Part shown: piece after piece, positions 18,791-27,461 of the stretch
Layout: every line of letters starts with the position of its first letter
Numbering within the stretch: position 1 is the stretch's first letter
NCBI GenBank assembly: GCA_964595205.1
Contig: CAZQOQ010000036.1
Location: forward strand, 1-64,000
Length of the DNA stretch: 64,000 bases
Direction: 5' to 3'
DNA from: JADKIH01 sp964595205
GTDB lineage: Bacteria > Bacteroidota > Bacteroidia > AKYH767-A > 2013-40CM-41-45
Translations under genes and position numbers: made by a program
Notes under the pieces: generated by a model
What the model saw: only the letters and a program-made list of their open reading frames with translations
Told to the model about the DNA's origin: nothing
Database searches by the model: none

Positions 18791-19216
18791 ATGAAACCTG
18801 ACAGAGTTAAAATTAATGCCATCGTTTTTTTAGTGTTGATTGTTTTAGGCAGCATTGCCTGGGGACTTAAGAAATGTAAGGAATCAAGCCAGGTGTACCC
18901 CGATCGCAATATAACAACGGAGAGCGGCGACTGGAGGCATCATAAAATAATTTATACGAAGCATGCAAGATGCAGGATGGAATGCAGGGAAATTACGGAA
19001 GAAGAAGTGGAATTTATTCTGGCAAACGGTGTAATAAACGAATCCAGAAGCAGGGAAGAAAACGAAGAAGCTGAAGGCCATTGCCCTACCTATGCACTTG
19101 AAGGAAATACGAAAGACGGACAACATGTGCGTGTGGTTTTCGGAGCCTGCGAGAAGATTACGAAGGTGGTTACCGCCATTGATCTGAATCAGGAGCATGT
19201 TTGTAATTGCAGGTAA
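18791..19216 (+). CDS. membrane-anchored DUF4258 domain protein
   Basis: 141 residues. One N-terminal transmembrane helix (AIVFLVLIVLGSIAWGL) is followed by a DUF4258 domain: YTKHARCRMECREITEEEVE, then a cysteine-rich end (FGACEKIT, EHVCNCR). Soluble DUF4258 proteins are small and some resemble RelE/BrnT-type toxins, but here the domain is tethered outside the membrane and no antitoxin gene is adjacent. The extra cysteines suggest disulphides or metal binding. Its role is unknown. Confidence 0.78.
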   Translation: MKPDRVKINAIVFLVLIVLGSIAWGLKKCKESSQVYPDRNITTESGDWRHHKIIYTKHARCRMECREITEEEVEFILANGVINESRSREENEEAEGHCPTYALEGNTKDGQHVRVVFGACEKITKVVTAIDLNQEHVCNCR

Positions 19217-19256
19217 GTTTACATTCAGCAAAAATTATTCAGATATAATTTAGAAA

Positions 19257-20165
19257 CTAAAGAAAGCAAGCAATCTTTGCACCCAGCACGGCATTACTTT
19301 TCACGAGAGCTATATTTGCTTCAAGGCTTTCACCGTCCGTAGCGCCTGCAATATATTGAAGCAGAAATGGTGTGATTTCTTTTCCGGTAATTTTTTTTCT
19401 TTCAGCTTCTTTCAAAGCATCCGCAATAAATTTTTCCATTTTCGAAAAAGGTATTTCGAGATTTTCAGGAATCGGGTTGGCTATTAATGCAGAACCATTT
19501 AATCCTAATTCCCATTTTATCCGAAGCATGTCGGCTATTTCTTTCGCTTCATCGATGCGTAGCGGAGAAGTGATACCGCTTTGTCGCGAATAGAAGCTTG
19601 GAAATTCATCCTGGCCATTTGTTATCACCGGGATTCCTTTTGTCTCGAGATATTCCAGTGTGAGCCCGATATCCAGAATCGATTTTACTCCTGCCGAAAT
19701 AACCGCAACCGAAGTTCTTGCCATCTCTTCAAGGTCTGCTGATATATCCATGCTTTTTTCCACTCCGCGGTGCACACCGCCGATACCACCCGTAACAAAT
19801 ATTTTTATGCCTGCCATTTGGGCGATTCTCATCGTGGCAGCGACTGTGGTGGCGCCGGGAATTTTTTTGCTGATCACAAAGGCCATGTCTCTTATGCTGA
19901 CCTTCCAGACTCCCTTTGTTTTTCCCAGGTGTTCAAGCTGCTCTCTGCCGAGACCCACACAAATTTTTCCGTCAAGGATCGCTATCGTCGCCGGAGTGGC
20001 GCCATGATCCTTTATTATCTCCTCAACCTCAAAGGCAGTCTCGACATTTTTTGGAAACGGCATTCCATGTGCAATGATCGTCGATTCCAGTGCAACAACA
20101 GGTTTGCCCATTGATAATGCACTCGCAACTGACGGATCAATATTTATATATTTGGTATGACTCAT
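19257..20165 (-). CDS. psuG: pseudouridine-5'-phosphate glycosidase
   Basis: 302 residues. It cleaves the C-C glycosidic bond of pseudouridine 5'-phosphate to give uracil and ribose 5-phosphate. Family signatures are ALESTIIAHGMPFPKN (active-site Glu), ISADLEEMART (Asp) and ISAGVKSILDI (catalytic Lys). The length matches the family. It lies 35 bases downstream of the PfkB kinase gene on the same strand, making a complete two-step pathway. Confidence 0.95.
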   Translation of the reverse strand: MSHTKYINIDPSVASALSMGKPVVALESTIIAHGMPFPKNVETAFEVEEIIKDHGATPATIAILDGKICVGLGREQLEHLGKTKGVWKVSIRDMAFVISKKIPGATTVAATMRIAQMAGIKIFVTGGIGGVHRGVEKSMDISADLEEMARTSVAVISAGVKSILDIGLTLEYLETKGIPVITNGQDEFPSFYSRQSGITSPLRIDEAKEIADMLRIKWELGLNGSALIANPIPENLEIPFSKMEKFIADALKEAERKKITGKEITPFLLQYIAGATDGESLEANIALVKSNAVLGAKIACFL

Positions 20166-20200
20166 AATTAAACGTAAATGTTATAAAAATAAAATGCCGA

Positions 20201-21127
20201 TCATGCGGGTAAATTGATTTTTGATTCAAGTAAATCGAACGTTAATTCTTCAAGGACAGAACCACGTGTTTGTAAAATCAATTCCGCCATCGTATGTCCG
20301 TAAATAAGACATTCTTTCATGCTTTTCCCGCGGATGAATGCATGAATCCATCCCGACAGGGCTGCGTCGCCGGCTCCTGTTACATCAACAATGTTTACCT
20401 CGGAAGGAACGAAAGAATATGATTCGTGAACAGAAAAGATCCGTGATTCATCTTTACCATTTCGTACCCATACATACCTGATTCCCCTGCCAATCAGAAC
20501 CGGTATCAGTTTTAAAAGATCTGTTTCCGGCGGTTGACTGGTCAGTGCTGATAATTCATCACGGTTGGGAGTAATAAGGAGTATGTTATTTAAATCCAGT
20601 CCTTTTAATTTTTTCGATTTCTGAACAGAAACAGTCTCAACGATACAAGGGAGATTTTCAAAACGACAAAAATCCAGCAGCCAGCGGATGCAATTCTCTT
20701 CCAGGTTGCAGTCGATGAGAATCAGTGAAGCGGACTTAAGTGCGTTTATTTTTTCGTTCAGATACTCCGGTGTTATGATTTTGTCAAAGTGAGTTGACGC
20801 AGTTCCCGTAAATAAATTACCATCAGGCGAAAGGATTGCCGCATAATGACCTGTTGAAATGTCGTTGACAATCGAATTTGAGAGCCCGACACCGGCTTTT
20901 GCACATTTCTGCATCAGCCATCTTCCTTCAGTATCGTTTCCGAAGTGCGTGATCAATTCAACTGAATTCCCAAGTTGTGCAAGATGATGTGCCACATTTC
21001 TTGCAACTCCTCCGGGTGAGCGGTAGTACACGGAAGGGTTTGACGTATGTAATTCCGGCTCATTCGTGCATACAAAACTCTCGTCTATCAATGCTGCTCC
21101 GATACAAACAATGTGGTTGTTTCCCAT
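20201..21127 (-). CDS. psuK: PfkB-family pseudouridine kinase
   Basis: 308 residues of the ribokinase fold. SPGGVARNVAHHLAQLG is the sugar-binding segment and DVTGAGDAALSGW holds the anion hole and catalytic Asp. Pseudouridine rather than another nucleoside is inferred from the PsuG gene directly downstream. A TACATTTA box (minus strand, plus 21133-21140) just before the start may be its promoter. Together the two enzymes recycle modified nucleosides from RNA. Confidence 0.9.
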   Translation of the reverse strand: MGNNHIVCIGAALIDESFVCTNEPELHTSNPSVYYRSPGGVARNVAHHLAQLGNSVELITHFGNDTEGRWLMQKCAKAGVGLSNSIVNDISTGHYAAILSPDGNLFTGTASTHFDKIITPEYLNEKINALKSASLILIDCNLEENCIRWLLDFCRFENLPCIVETVSVQKSKKLKGLDLNNILLITPNRDELSALTSQPPETDLLKLIPVLIGRGIRYVWVRNGKDESRIFSVHESYSFVPSEVNIVDVTGAGDAALSGWIHAFIRGKSMKECLIYGHTMAELILQTRGSVLEELTFDLLESKINLPA

Positions 21128-21202
21128 GCTGATAAATGTAAGGAAAATTGAAATGTATTTATTCCTAAAAATTATCCATTATCCGGACCTCGAATTTTTT
21201 AT

Positions 21203-21210
21203 TAGTTTTG
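21203..21210 (+). promoter_or_regulatory. -7 promoter box
   Basis: TAGTTTTG exactly matches TAnnTTTG and overlaps the TTG at 21208, so translation should begin at ATG 21235. Confidence 0.6.
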
Positions 21211-21234
21211 TTGAATAACATAATTGTAATTACC

Positions 21235-21588
21235 ATGTCTGACAACCCATCATCCCGTCGTGAATTTTTAAGGATCCTTGGTCTTTCTGCAGGCGCAACA
21301 TTGGCAGGTTCGGGTGTGCTTGCCGGCGTCATCGATCACGCACAAATTCAGCAACTCAGCCCGGAGCAACAGGAATTCATGTTAAGGTATGGAAAATGGA
21401 TGGATGATTTTATTGAGGTTATTCGCATTCAGAAAAAGGAGCCGGAAAATTCCGAGAATCAAAATCGCATGATGGCGCTAACCGAAACAGCCGATCAGTG
21501 GAGGTCACAACTGAATGAATATATGAAGGATGAAAAATTTTCGTTGATATACCAGGCTTCGATTGAAAGAATGAAGAGAGAAATCTGA
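21235..21588 (+). CDS. small Tat-signal protein of unknown function
   Basis: 117 residues from ATG 21235; an upstream TTG at 21208 lies inside the promoter box. The N-terminus is a textbook twin-arginine signal, SRREFLRILGLSAG with Arg8-Arg9. The mature part is short, helical and charged (MLRYGKWMDDFIEVIRIQKK), with no recognised cofactor site. Tat export usually implies a folded or cofactor-bearing product, or a small partner of one. No obvious Tat-exported enzyme is adjacent. Confidence 0.75.
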   Translation: MSDNPSSRREFLRILGLSAGATLAGSGVLAGVIDHAQIQQLSPEQQEFMLRYGKWMDDFIEVIRIQKKEPENSENQNRMMALTETADQWRSQLNEYMKDEKFSLIYQASIERMKREI

Positions 21589-21594
21589 ATCGAA

Positions 21595-23025
21595 TTATTT
21601 TTTCAGCGATTTTATTGCTTCAGCTATCCAATCGGAATTGGCAACAAGATATTTTTCAGGAGGTATACCTTTAAGTTCGTATTTGTAGTATTCTTTATAT
21701 CGTGTCGTAGTATTTAATATTTTAAAGCAGCCACCGGGCGTCTTTGTTTCAAAAACATTTCCAAAGCCAAGGTAGCCACCTGTATTTTCACCCATGGTAG
21801 TAACTTTTCCGCTCTGTTGACATTTTAAAATGAATGCCTCGGCTGAACTTGCCGTCAGTGAATTTTGAAGAACCACGACATTTTCCGGATACTTTGGAAG
21901 GTCTTTAAGAGTAAGCGGCTCTGTGGGTGTGCTGTTAAGACTGATGAATCCTTTCTTGCCTGACGACATCATGAGTTGGAGCACACTGTTCGTTGAATTG
22001 ATCTCATCATCGGAAAAATTACCCTTTTCATACTTCATTTCCACGATCCTGTCCAGGTATCTCTTTTTATTTTCGGCTGTACTGAAGACTTCCACATTAG
22101 GCAGATTTATCGGCCGTGTATATATGTATTGAAGTAAACCCGCATAGCAGGCTTCACTGCCACCTCCATTGTTTCTCAGATCAATTATCAGGTGCTTTCT
22201 GGAGGGTATGTTTTCCCTGTTTGCAGAATAGAAACTATCCAGCGCTGAAAAGTATTTAGCATCAAATGATGAAACTCTAAGGTAATAAATACTGTCGTTT
22301 ATTATCTCCGATCCGAATGGCTGCATGTTGGAAGAAGCGACGGGATTTATTTTACTCCAGCCAAAATTATAGATGTTTCCGTCGCGTATGGTCGAGCTTC
22401 CACAAACCCTCTGAAATGATTTCGTGTACATGGAAATGTTGAATAAATCATTTTTAATTCTTGAAAGTTCCATTTTAATAAACCCCCATTTCCAGATTTT
22501 GGATGTTGTTTCCAGGACTATTCCCCTGTAGTCCTTTTGCGAGTTTTCATTTTTAACGATTGCAATCTTAAAGTCATTTTTTGAATCGGTATAAATTCCT
22601 TCCACAGGGTCAGAGCTGTTTTTTATTTTTTCCAGTTGTTCATTGCTCAGAGTAACCGGTTTCTGACGCTTGTAAAGTTCACTGTTTAATACCTGCGCAA
22701 CAGCGATTGAATCATTTTCGTCGATGTTGACAAGATTAAATTTGGCCTGTTCAACGGTACTATGATTATCTCTCAGCAGCCTGGTATATTGCTGCAGGTA
22801 AAAAATACAATCCGTATCAGGTTTCTTTTTTAGAATTCTGTCCCTTATTGCAGCAGATTTGGTTTTATAATCTTTAAGCTGCTGGCTCGTAAATGAATTA
22901 AAGGATGGACTGTTCGTCTCGAAATACGATTTCACATAATTGAACTCCTGCAGGCAATTACAAGTCTGTCCTCTTACAATGCAGGAAATGGAAACCAGGA
23001 TAATGACCCGGAACAATATTTTCAT
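21595..23025 (-). CDS. S41-family peptidase
   Basis: 476 residues with a signal peptide ending near VRGQ. The C-terminal half is a tail-specific-protease/tricorn-type S41 core: LIIDLRNNGGGSEACYAG, then SLTASSAEAF with the nucleophile Ser, and GENTGGYLGFGN. The last segment follows the GExTGG form rather than the GKG lysine form of CtpA, so the base may be organised differently. No PDZ domain is evident. It is probably periplasmic or surface-exposed, with unknown substrate. Confidence 0.83.
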   Translation of the reverse strand: MKILFRVIILVSISCIVRGQTCNCLQEFNYVKSYFETNSPSFNSFTSQQLKDYKTKSAAIRDRILKKKPDTDCIFYLQQYTRLLRDNHSTVEQAKFNLVNIDENDSIAVAQVLNSELYKRQKPVTLSNEQLEKIKNSSDPVEGIYTDSKNDFKIAIVKNENSQKDYRGIVLETTSKIWKWGFIKMELSRIKNDLFNISMYTKSFQRVCGSSTIRDGNIYNFGWSKINPVASSNMQPFGSEIINDSIYYLRVSSFDAKYFSALDSFYSANRENIPSRKHLIIDLRNNGGGSEACYAGLLQYIYTRPINLPNVEVFSTAENKKRYLDRIVEMKYEKGNFSDDEINSTNSVLQLMMSSGKKGFISLNSTPTEPLTLKDLPKYPENVVVLQNSLTASSAEAFILKCQQSGKVTTMGENTGGYLGFGNVFETKTPGGCFKILNTTTRYKEYYKYELKGIPPEKYLVANSDWIAEAIKSLKK

Positions 23026-23141
23026 CAGAAGGAGATTTTAATACTCAATATCGGGAGTGTCAAAGTTATAGAATCATTATTACTTTATATCTTTAGATAA
23101 TATTATTTATAGGATAAATATTAAGAATACTGATCGTAAAA

Positions 23142-24455
23142 ATGAAAAAACTGCTAATCTTGATTTTGTTGATTTCCCCTGTGCTTTCCCGGTCGCAGAG
23201 TATTTATTTCCCGCCGGTTAGCGGAACTGCATGGGATACCATTTCTCCTCAAAGTCTCGGCTGGTGCATGGACGCGCTCGACACATTGATTGAATATGTC
23301 GGTGATACACATGCAAAGGCTTTCATTATTTTAAAGGATGGTAAAATCGTGGTTGAGCATTATTACGGAACGTTTACCGCAGACAGCTCCTGGTACTGGG
23401 CGTCAGCCGGCAAAGGACTCACGGCATTCCTTGTGGGACTTGCACAGGAACAGGGATATTTAAATATTCATGATTCACTTCCGGAGTATTTCGGACACGG
23501 TTTTTCATCCTGCTCTACCCAGGCGGAAGATTCTATACGCATCATTCACCAGCTTACCATGACTACCGGTTTCGATGAAAGGTATGGCGGAGTCAGCATC
23601 GAAAATCACTGTACAGATGACACCTGCCTGGTTTGTATAGCTCCTCCCGGTAGCCGATGGTCGTATCACAATGCTCCTTATACGATGACGCACTGGGTTC
23701 TGGATTCGGCGACATCGATGAGTGTAAATGCCTTCAAAGTTCTCAACCTGAATGCCTCGACGGGAATCGACGGTCTGTTTTTCCCAAGCGATTACGATCA
23801 TGTTTATGTAAGCAAGGCCAGGTCGTTTGCCAGATTCGGACTGCTCATTCTCAATAGGGGAATCTGGGATAGTGATACGATTATGCACGACAGCATTTAT
23901 TTCCACGACATGATAAATACTTCTCAGTCACTCAATCTCTCTTATGGATACCTATGGTGGCTGAATGGCAAAGCATCTTACAGGTTGCCAGGAACGCAAT
24001 TTCAGTTTCCGGGTCCCATTATTCCTCATGCGCCTTCTGATATGATTGCAGCTCTGGGAAAAAACGATCAGCTGTTGAATGTGGTTCCAGGCCTTGGACT
24101 TGTGTTGATTCGGATGGGTGAGCCGATGGACAGTTCTTTTGAGGTGGCTAATATGAGTAACGACTCTATTTGGGTTAGATTCAATAATGTAATGTGTAAT
24201 TTAAATTCAGTGGACGATATGGAAAACCAAAATGGTTTTTCAGTATTCCCCAATCCCGCCGGCGATTTCATAAATTTATCTTTCGCAATTCCAGTTTCAG
24301 ATTTTGAAATTGAAATTTTTGATGCACTCGGAAAAAATATTATTCGAGTGAATAATCAAAGGAGAATTAACATTGAAGCCTTGTCGAAGGGAATTTATTT
24401 TATAAAACTGACTCAAAGAGGTTTGTCTTCGACAAGGAGGTTTGTGAAAAGTTAA
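23142..24455 (+). CDS. secreted beta-lactamase-fold serine hydrolase with T9SS sorting domain
   Basis: 437 residues. The signal peptide ends near LSRSQS. The serine beta-lactamase/esterase fold shows SxxK as Ser88-Ala-Gly-Lys91 and YxN as Tyr175-His-Asn177 (RWSYHNAPY). Residues from about 360 form a type A sorting domain with FSVFPNPAGDFIN and the ending RRFVKS. It is likely exported and surface-attached, acting as an esterase or peptidase. The family does not allow a substrate call. It is monocistronic. Confidence 0.88.
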   Translation: MKKLLILILLISPVLSRSQSIYFPPVSGTAWDTISPQSLGWCMDALDTLIEYVGDTHAKAFIILKDGKIVVEHYYGTFTADSSWYWASAGKGLTAFLVGLAQEQGYLNIHDSLPEYFGHGFSSCSTQAEDSIRIIHQLTMTTGFDERYGGVSIENHCTDDTCLVCIAPPGSRWSYHNAPYTMTHWVLDSATSMSVNAFKVLNLNASTGIDGLFFPSDYDHVYVSKARSFARFGLLILNRGIWDSDTIMHDSIYFHDMINTSQSLNLSYGYLWWLNGKASYRLPGTQFQFPGPIIPHAPSDMIAALGKNDQLLNVVPGLGLVLIRMGEPMDSSFEVANMSNDSIWVRFNNVMCNLNSVDDMENQNGFSVFPNPAGDFINLSFAIPVSDFEIEIFDALGKNIIRVNNQRRINIEALSKGIYFIKLTQRGLSSTRRFVKS

Positions 24456-24537
24456 ATTGAATATTATCCTGTAATCGTCCAGGTTTTATCATTTTCTTTC
24501 CCACAGAAATCTTCAGGCCTTAATTCGGGTTATCAAA

Positions 24538-25554
24538 TCACAAAGCCACGCTGTTTGAATTTATATTTTGCAGAAAAACTTCACATGCGTCTCTCACCGA
24601 CTTTTCCACCGGAATAAATTCCATTCCTGTTTCCTTTCGGATTTTTTCATTCGAATAATACCACTGCATCAGTCCGTTTCTGGCGGTTTCTTTTGTTATC
24701 ATCGGCTTGCTTCCCAGGAACCAGCTTTTCAAAGTCTCCATTCGCCAGCCGATTTCAACCAGGGCGGGACTGACCATAAAACGCGATTTGGGTTTTCCAA
24801 AATTCTGAGCTATGAGATCAAACACATATTTATAGGTTACATTTTCCGAATTGACTATATATCGCTGATCTTTTACCCCTTTATTCATGAGTGCAATTGC
24901 TGCTTTGGAAACGTCTCTCACATCAACGAAACCGGTACTGCCCATGGTATAATAAGGCAAGCCTTTATAGACCCGGGAAAACATTTGTGTGCTGCCGCTT
25001 TTCCAGTCGCCCGCACCGATGATGATAGTCGGGTTAATTATAAATGCCGAAAGTCCTTCTTCCATGGCTCGCCAAACTTCGCGCTCGCCGCCATATTTGC
25101 TGATGGCATAGTTAGAATTTTTTGAAGAAGTCTTCCACCAGGAATTTTCGTCCACGTTTTTTTCACCGGTAATCCTGCCCAGGGCAGCTACAGAACTCAC
25201 ATGGCAAAAACGGCCAACATTATTTTTCAGTGCCATGTTTACGACGTTGGCGGTGCCTTCCACATTTATCTTCAGCATTTTATTTTTATCCGACTGATAA
25301 AAAGAAATGAATGCCGCCGAATGATAAACCGTATCAACTCCGGCCATGGCCTCATCGAGAGAAAAGACATCATTTAATTCGCCCTCAACCCATTCGATAT
25401 TATTGAAAAGTTCCGGCGTTTTGGAAAACAGGCGATTTATGACTTCCATTTTACTTTCCGGCCGGCGCAAAGCACGCACTTTCTTTCCTGCATTAACAAG
25501 ATCAAAAAGAATATGAGAACCAACAAGTCCGGTCCCGCCGGTTACTAATATCAT
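24538..25554 (-). CDS. extended SDR (NAD-dependent epimerase/dehydratase-like)
   Basis: 338 residues. The Rossmann motif is TGGTGLVGSHILFDL and the active-site YxxxK is NYAISKYGGERE. Overall resemblance is to dihydroflavonol-reductase/3-beta-HSD-like extended SDRs. The substrate is unknown. A TATCTTTA box on the minus strand (plus 25561-25568) lies just upstream, back to back with the tyrS promoter. Confidence 0.85.
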   Translation of the reverse strand: MILVTGGTGLVGSHILFDLVNAGKKVRALRRPESKMEVINRLFSKTPELFNNIEWVEGELNDVFSLDEAMAGVDTVYHSAAFISFYQSDKNKMLKINVEGTANVVNMALKNNVGRFCHVSSVAALGRITGEKNVDENSWWKTSSKNSNYAISKYGGEREVWRAMEEGLSAFIINPTIIIGAGDWKSGSTQMFSRVYKGLPYYTMGSTGFVDVRDVSKAAIALMNKGVKDQRYIVNSENVTYKYVFDLIAQNFGKPKSRFMVSPALVEIGWRMETLKSWFLGSKPMITKETARNGLMQWYYSNEKIRKETGMEFIPVEKSVRDACEVFLQNINSNSVAL

Positions 25555-25569
25555 AGTCAGTAAAGATAT

Positions 25570-25577
25570 TATCTTTG
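25570..25577 (+). promoter_or_regulatory. -7 box, probable tyrS promoter
   Basis: Exact TAnnTTTG match (TATCTTTG). If used, the tyrS transcript has a leader of about 160 nt that contains the whole heptamer inverted repeat. No clear TTG lies at the -33 position. Confidence 0.5.
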
Positions 25578-25591
25578 TGCCGCATAAAAAA

Positions 25592-25710
25592 GTTTGGCGT
25601 TTGGCGTTTGGCGTTTACTGTTAAGACGTTGTAATTTTACGGCTTGACCAATTAGCAAAGCGCCAAACACCAAACGCCAAACACCAAACGCCAAACGCCA
25701 AACGCCAAAC
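25592..25710. repeat. heptamer inverted array, TTTGGCG family
   Basis: Left arm 25592-25617 has three TTTGGCG heptamers. Right arm 25661-25710 has seven complementary units (CGCCAAA with two CACCAAA variants). The 43-base spacer is unique. Transcribed, it can fold into a long hairpin in the tyrS leader. The same heptamer recurs at 42.36-42.48 kb. Confidence 0.85.
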
Positions 25711-25744
25711 TCAAGTGAGTAATAGCTATGGAGTAATTAACGAC

Positions 25745-27028
25745 ATGAAGAAAAACTTTATCACAGAACTTCGGTGGAGGAACATGCTCCAGGAAATGAT
25801 TCCAGGCACAGAGGAGCTTTTGAATAAGGAGATGGTGAGAGGTTATATTGGCTTTGATCCAACGGCCGATTCATTAGGCGTCGGTAACCTTGTGCAGGTA
25901 ATGACGCTGTTGCACTTTCAGCAGGCAGGGCACAAGCCAATTGCTCTTGTGGGAGGAGCTACGGGCATGGTGGGCGATCCGTCAGGTAAATCGCAGGAGC
26001 GTAACCTGCTGAGCGAAGAGATACTCCGGCATAATCTCGAATCCCAGAAAAGACAATTGGAAAAATTCCTCGACTTCAATTGCGGCGAACAATCGGCAAT
26101 GATCGTAAACAATTACGATTGGTTTAAAGGGTTGAGCTTTCTGGACTTTATCCGTGATGTGGGTAAACATATCTCCGTCAATTACATGATGGCAAAAGAT
26201 TCCGTGCAAAGCAGGCTGGCAACAGGAATGTCCTTTACCGAATTTTCCTACCAGCTCGTTCAGGGTTACGATTTTTATTGTTTATGGAAGGATCATGGAG
26301 TGAAACTTCAGATGGGAGGTTCGGATCAGTGGGGAAATATTGTAACGGGTACTGAACTGATCCGCAGGAAGAGCGGAGGAGAAGCCTTTGCGCTGACGAC
26401 TCCGCTAATCAAGAAGTCCGACGGTACGAAGTTCGGCAAGACGGAAGCGGGAAATGTGTGGCTGGATGCGAAAAGAACATCGCCATATAAATTTTACCAG
26501 TTCTGGTTAAATTCTTCAGACGAAGATTCAAAAAATTATATCCGGATCTTTACCTTAAAATCGAAGGAAGAAGTAGAGGCACTTGAGGCTGATCATGAAA
26601 AGGCGAAGCATCTAAGGCTGTTACAGAAAGAATTGGCAAAAGACATTACGATCAGGGTTCATTCGCAAAAAGATTACGAAGCAGCAATTGAAGCATCAGA
26701 GATTCTCTTCGGCTCCGGAACTACTGAAAGCCTGTTGAAATTGTCAGAGAACGATCTCCTTTCCGTCTTCGAAGGTGTGCCGCAGGTGAAGATTGCAAAG
26801 AGTGAAATAGAAAACGGAATTAACATCATCGAATTTCTTTCTGACAAGACAAACATTTTCCCATCGCGAGGCGAAGCAAGGAAAATGCTCACCGGCGGCG
26901 GAGTTTCCCTGAATAAAGGAAAGATCCTTGACATCGAGCTGACGGTTTCTAACAACTATGTCATCAAGAATAAATATATATTAGCGCAGAAGGGGAAGAA
27001 GAATTATTACCTGATTGTTCTGGTTTGA
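25745..27028 (+). CDS. tyrS: tyrosyl-tRNA synthetase
   Basis: About 427 residues from ATG 25745; a GTG at 25715 is the alternative. It charges tRNA-Tyr. Class I landmarks are FDPTADSLGVGNLVQVM (HIGH region), GGATGMVGDPSGKSQERN, the tyrosine-binding YQLVQGYDFY and QMGGSDQWGNI, and the KMSKS-like KFGKT. A C-terminal S4 domain (FPSRGEARKMLTGGGVSL) is present. The first His of HIGH is Gly and the last is Asn, a departure from the textbook motif. The gene ends flush with an octamer array. Confidence 0.95.
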   Translation: MKKNFITELRWRNMLQEMIPGTEELLNKEMVRGYIGFDPTADSLGVGNLVQVMTLLHFQQAGHKPIALVGGATGMVGDPSGKSQERNLLSEEILRHNLESQKRQLEKFLDFNCGEQSAMIVNNYDWFKGLSFLDFIRDVGKHISVNYMMAKDSVQSRLATGMSFTEFSYQLVQGYDFYCLWKDHGVKLQMGGSDQWGNIVTGTELIRRKSGGEAFALTTPLIKKSDGTKFGKTEAGNVWLDAKRTSPYKFYQFWLNSSDEDSKNYIRIFTLKSKEEVEALEADHEKAKHLRLLQKELAKDITIRVHSQKDYEAAIEASEILFGSGTTESLLKLSENDLLSVFEGVPQVKIAKSEIENGINIIEFLSDKTNIFPSRGEARKMLTGGGVSLNKGKILDIELTVSNNYVIKNKYILAQKGKKNYYLIVLV

Positions 27029-27076
27029 ATTAGCCGATTAGCCGATAAGCCAATTAGCCAATTAGCCGATTAGCCA
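27029..27076. repeat. octamer array starting at the tyrS stop, ATTAGCCR family
   Basis: Six tandem 8-bp units (ATTAGCCG, ATTAGCCA and one ATAAGCCA) begin on the base after the tyrS TGA. The unit recurs at 42.49 and 54.85 kb. Confidence 0.85.
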
Positions 27077-27110
27077 GTGATTCTGTACTCGAAAGTAGAA
27101 ATTGTCAGTT

Positions 27111-27143
27111 TACGAATTAACAAATTAACTAATCAACGAATTC
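27111..27143. repeat. octamer array, ATTCGTTR family (complement)
   Basis: Four units in the AACGAATT/AACAAATT orientation immediately before the GTG of the small membrane protein. It belongs to the same family as the 27.35-27.46 kb inverted array on the other side of that gene. Confidence 0.75.
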
Positions 27144-27149
27144 AAAAAA

Positions 27150-27347
27150 GTGAGCAACCGAAGAAGATTTTTAATCATACTAATTTCAGTGACACTTGGT
27201 TCTCTTGTTTCATTTTGGATGGTGAAGCAGAGGGTAGGGAATCTTACTCCTGATAGCTACAAGCAGCTGATTTTTAATTTCATTTTTGCAATCGCAATTG
27301 TTGTGGGAATTGGTATTCTCTTGAAGAAAACGAATAAGGATAGGTGA
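27150..27347 (+). CDS. small two-helix membrane protein
   Basis: 65 residues from a GTG start. Two hydrophobic helices are predicted (FLIILISVTLGSLVSFWMV and LIFNFIFAIAIVVGIGILL), with basic ends (MSNRRR, KKTNKDR). No family is recognised. It is bracketed by repeat arrays: one touches its start region, another begins at the base after its TGA. Product assignment rests on topology alone. Confidence 0.65.
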   Translation: MSNRRRFLIILISVTLGSLVSFWMVKQRVGNLTPDSYKQLIFNFIFAIAIVVGIGILLKKTNKDR

Positions 27348-27461
27348 ATTCATGAATTCGTTGATTCGTTAATTAGTTAATTCGTTAATTCACATCGGGG
27401 TAAACGCAAGGTTTTATAAATGAATTAACTAATTAACGAATCAACGAATTCACGAATCAAC
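27345..27461. repeat. giant inverted octamer array with a perfect 31-bp stem
   Basis: Left arm units (ATTCGTTG, ATTCGTTA, ATTAGTTA) start right after the TGA of the small membrane protein. The right arm runs into the stop codon of the convergent LuxE-like gene. Bases 27353-27383 and 27422-27452 are perfect reverse complements (31 bp) with a 38-base loop. Both convergent genes stop at an arm, so a terminator or 3'-end stabiliser role is plausible. Confidence 0.9.

Noticed and set aside
18791..19216. Toxin-antitoxin module
   Set aside because: The DUF4258 domain is membrane-anchored and no small antitoxin gene is adjacent.
25592..25710. CRISPR-like array
   Set aside because: Units are only 7 bp with no spacers, the two arms are inverted, and no cas genes are in the window.
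25583..25744. T-box riboswitch in the tyrS leader
   Set aside because: No T-box core or specifier loop is visible, and T-boxes are not typical of this phylum. The leader is mostly heptamer repeat.
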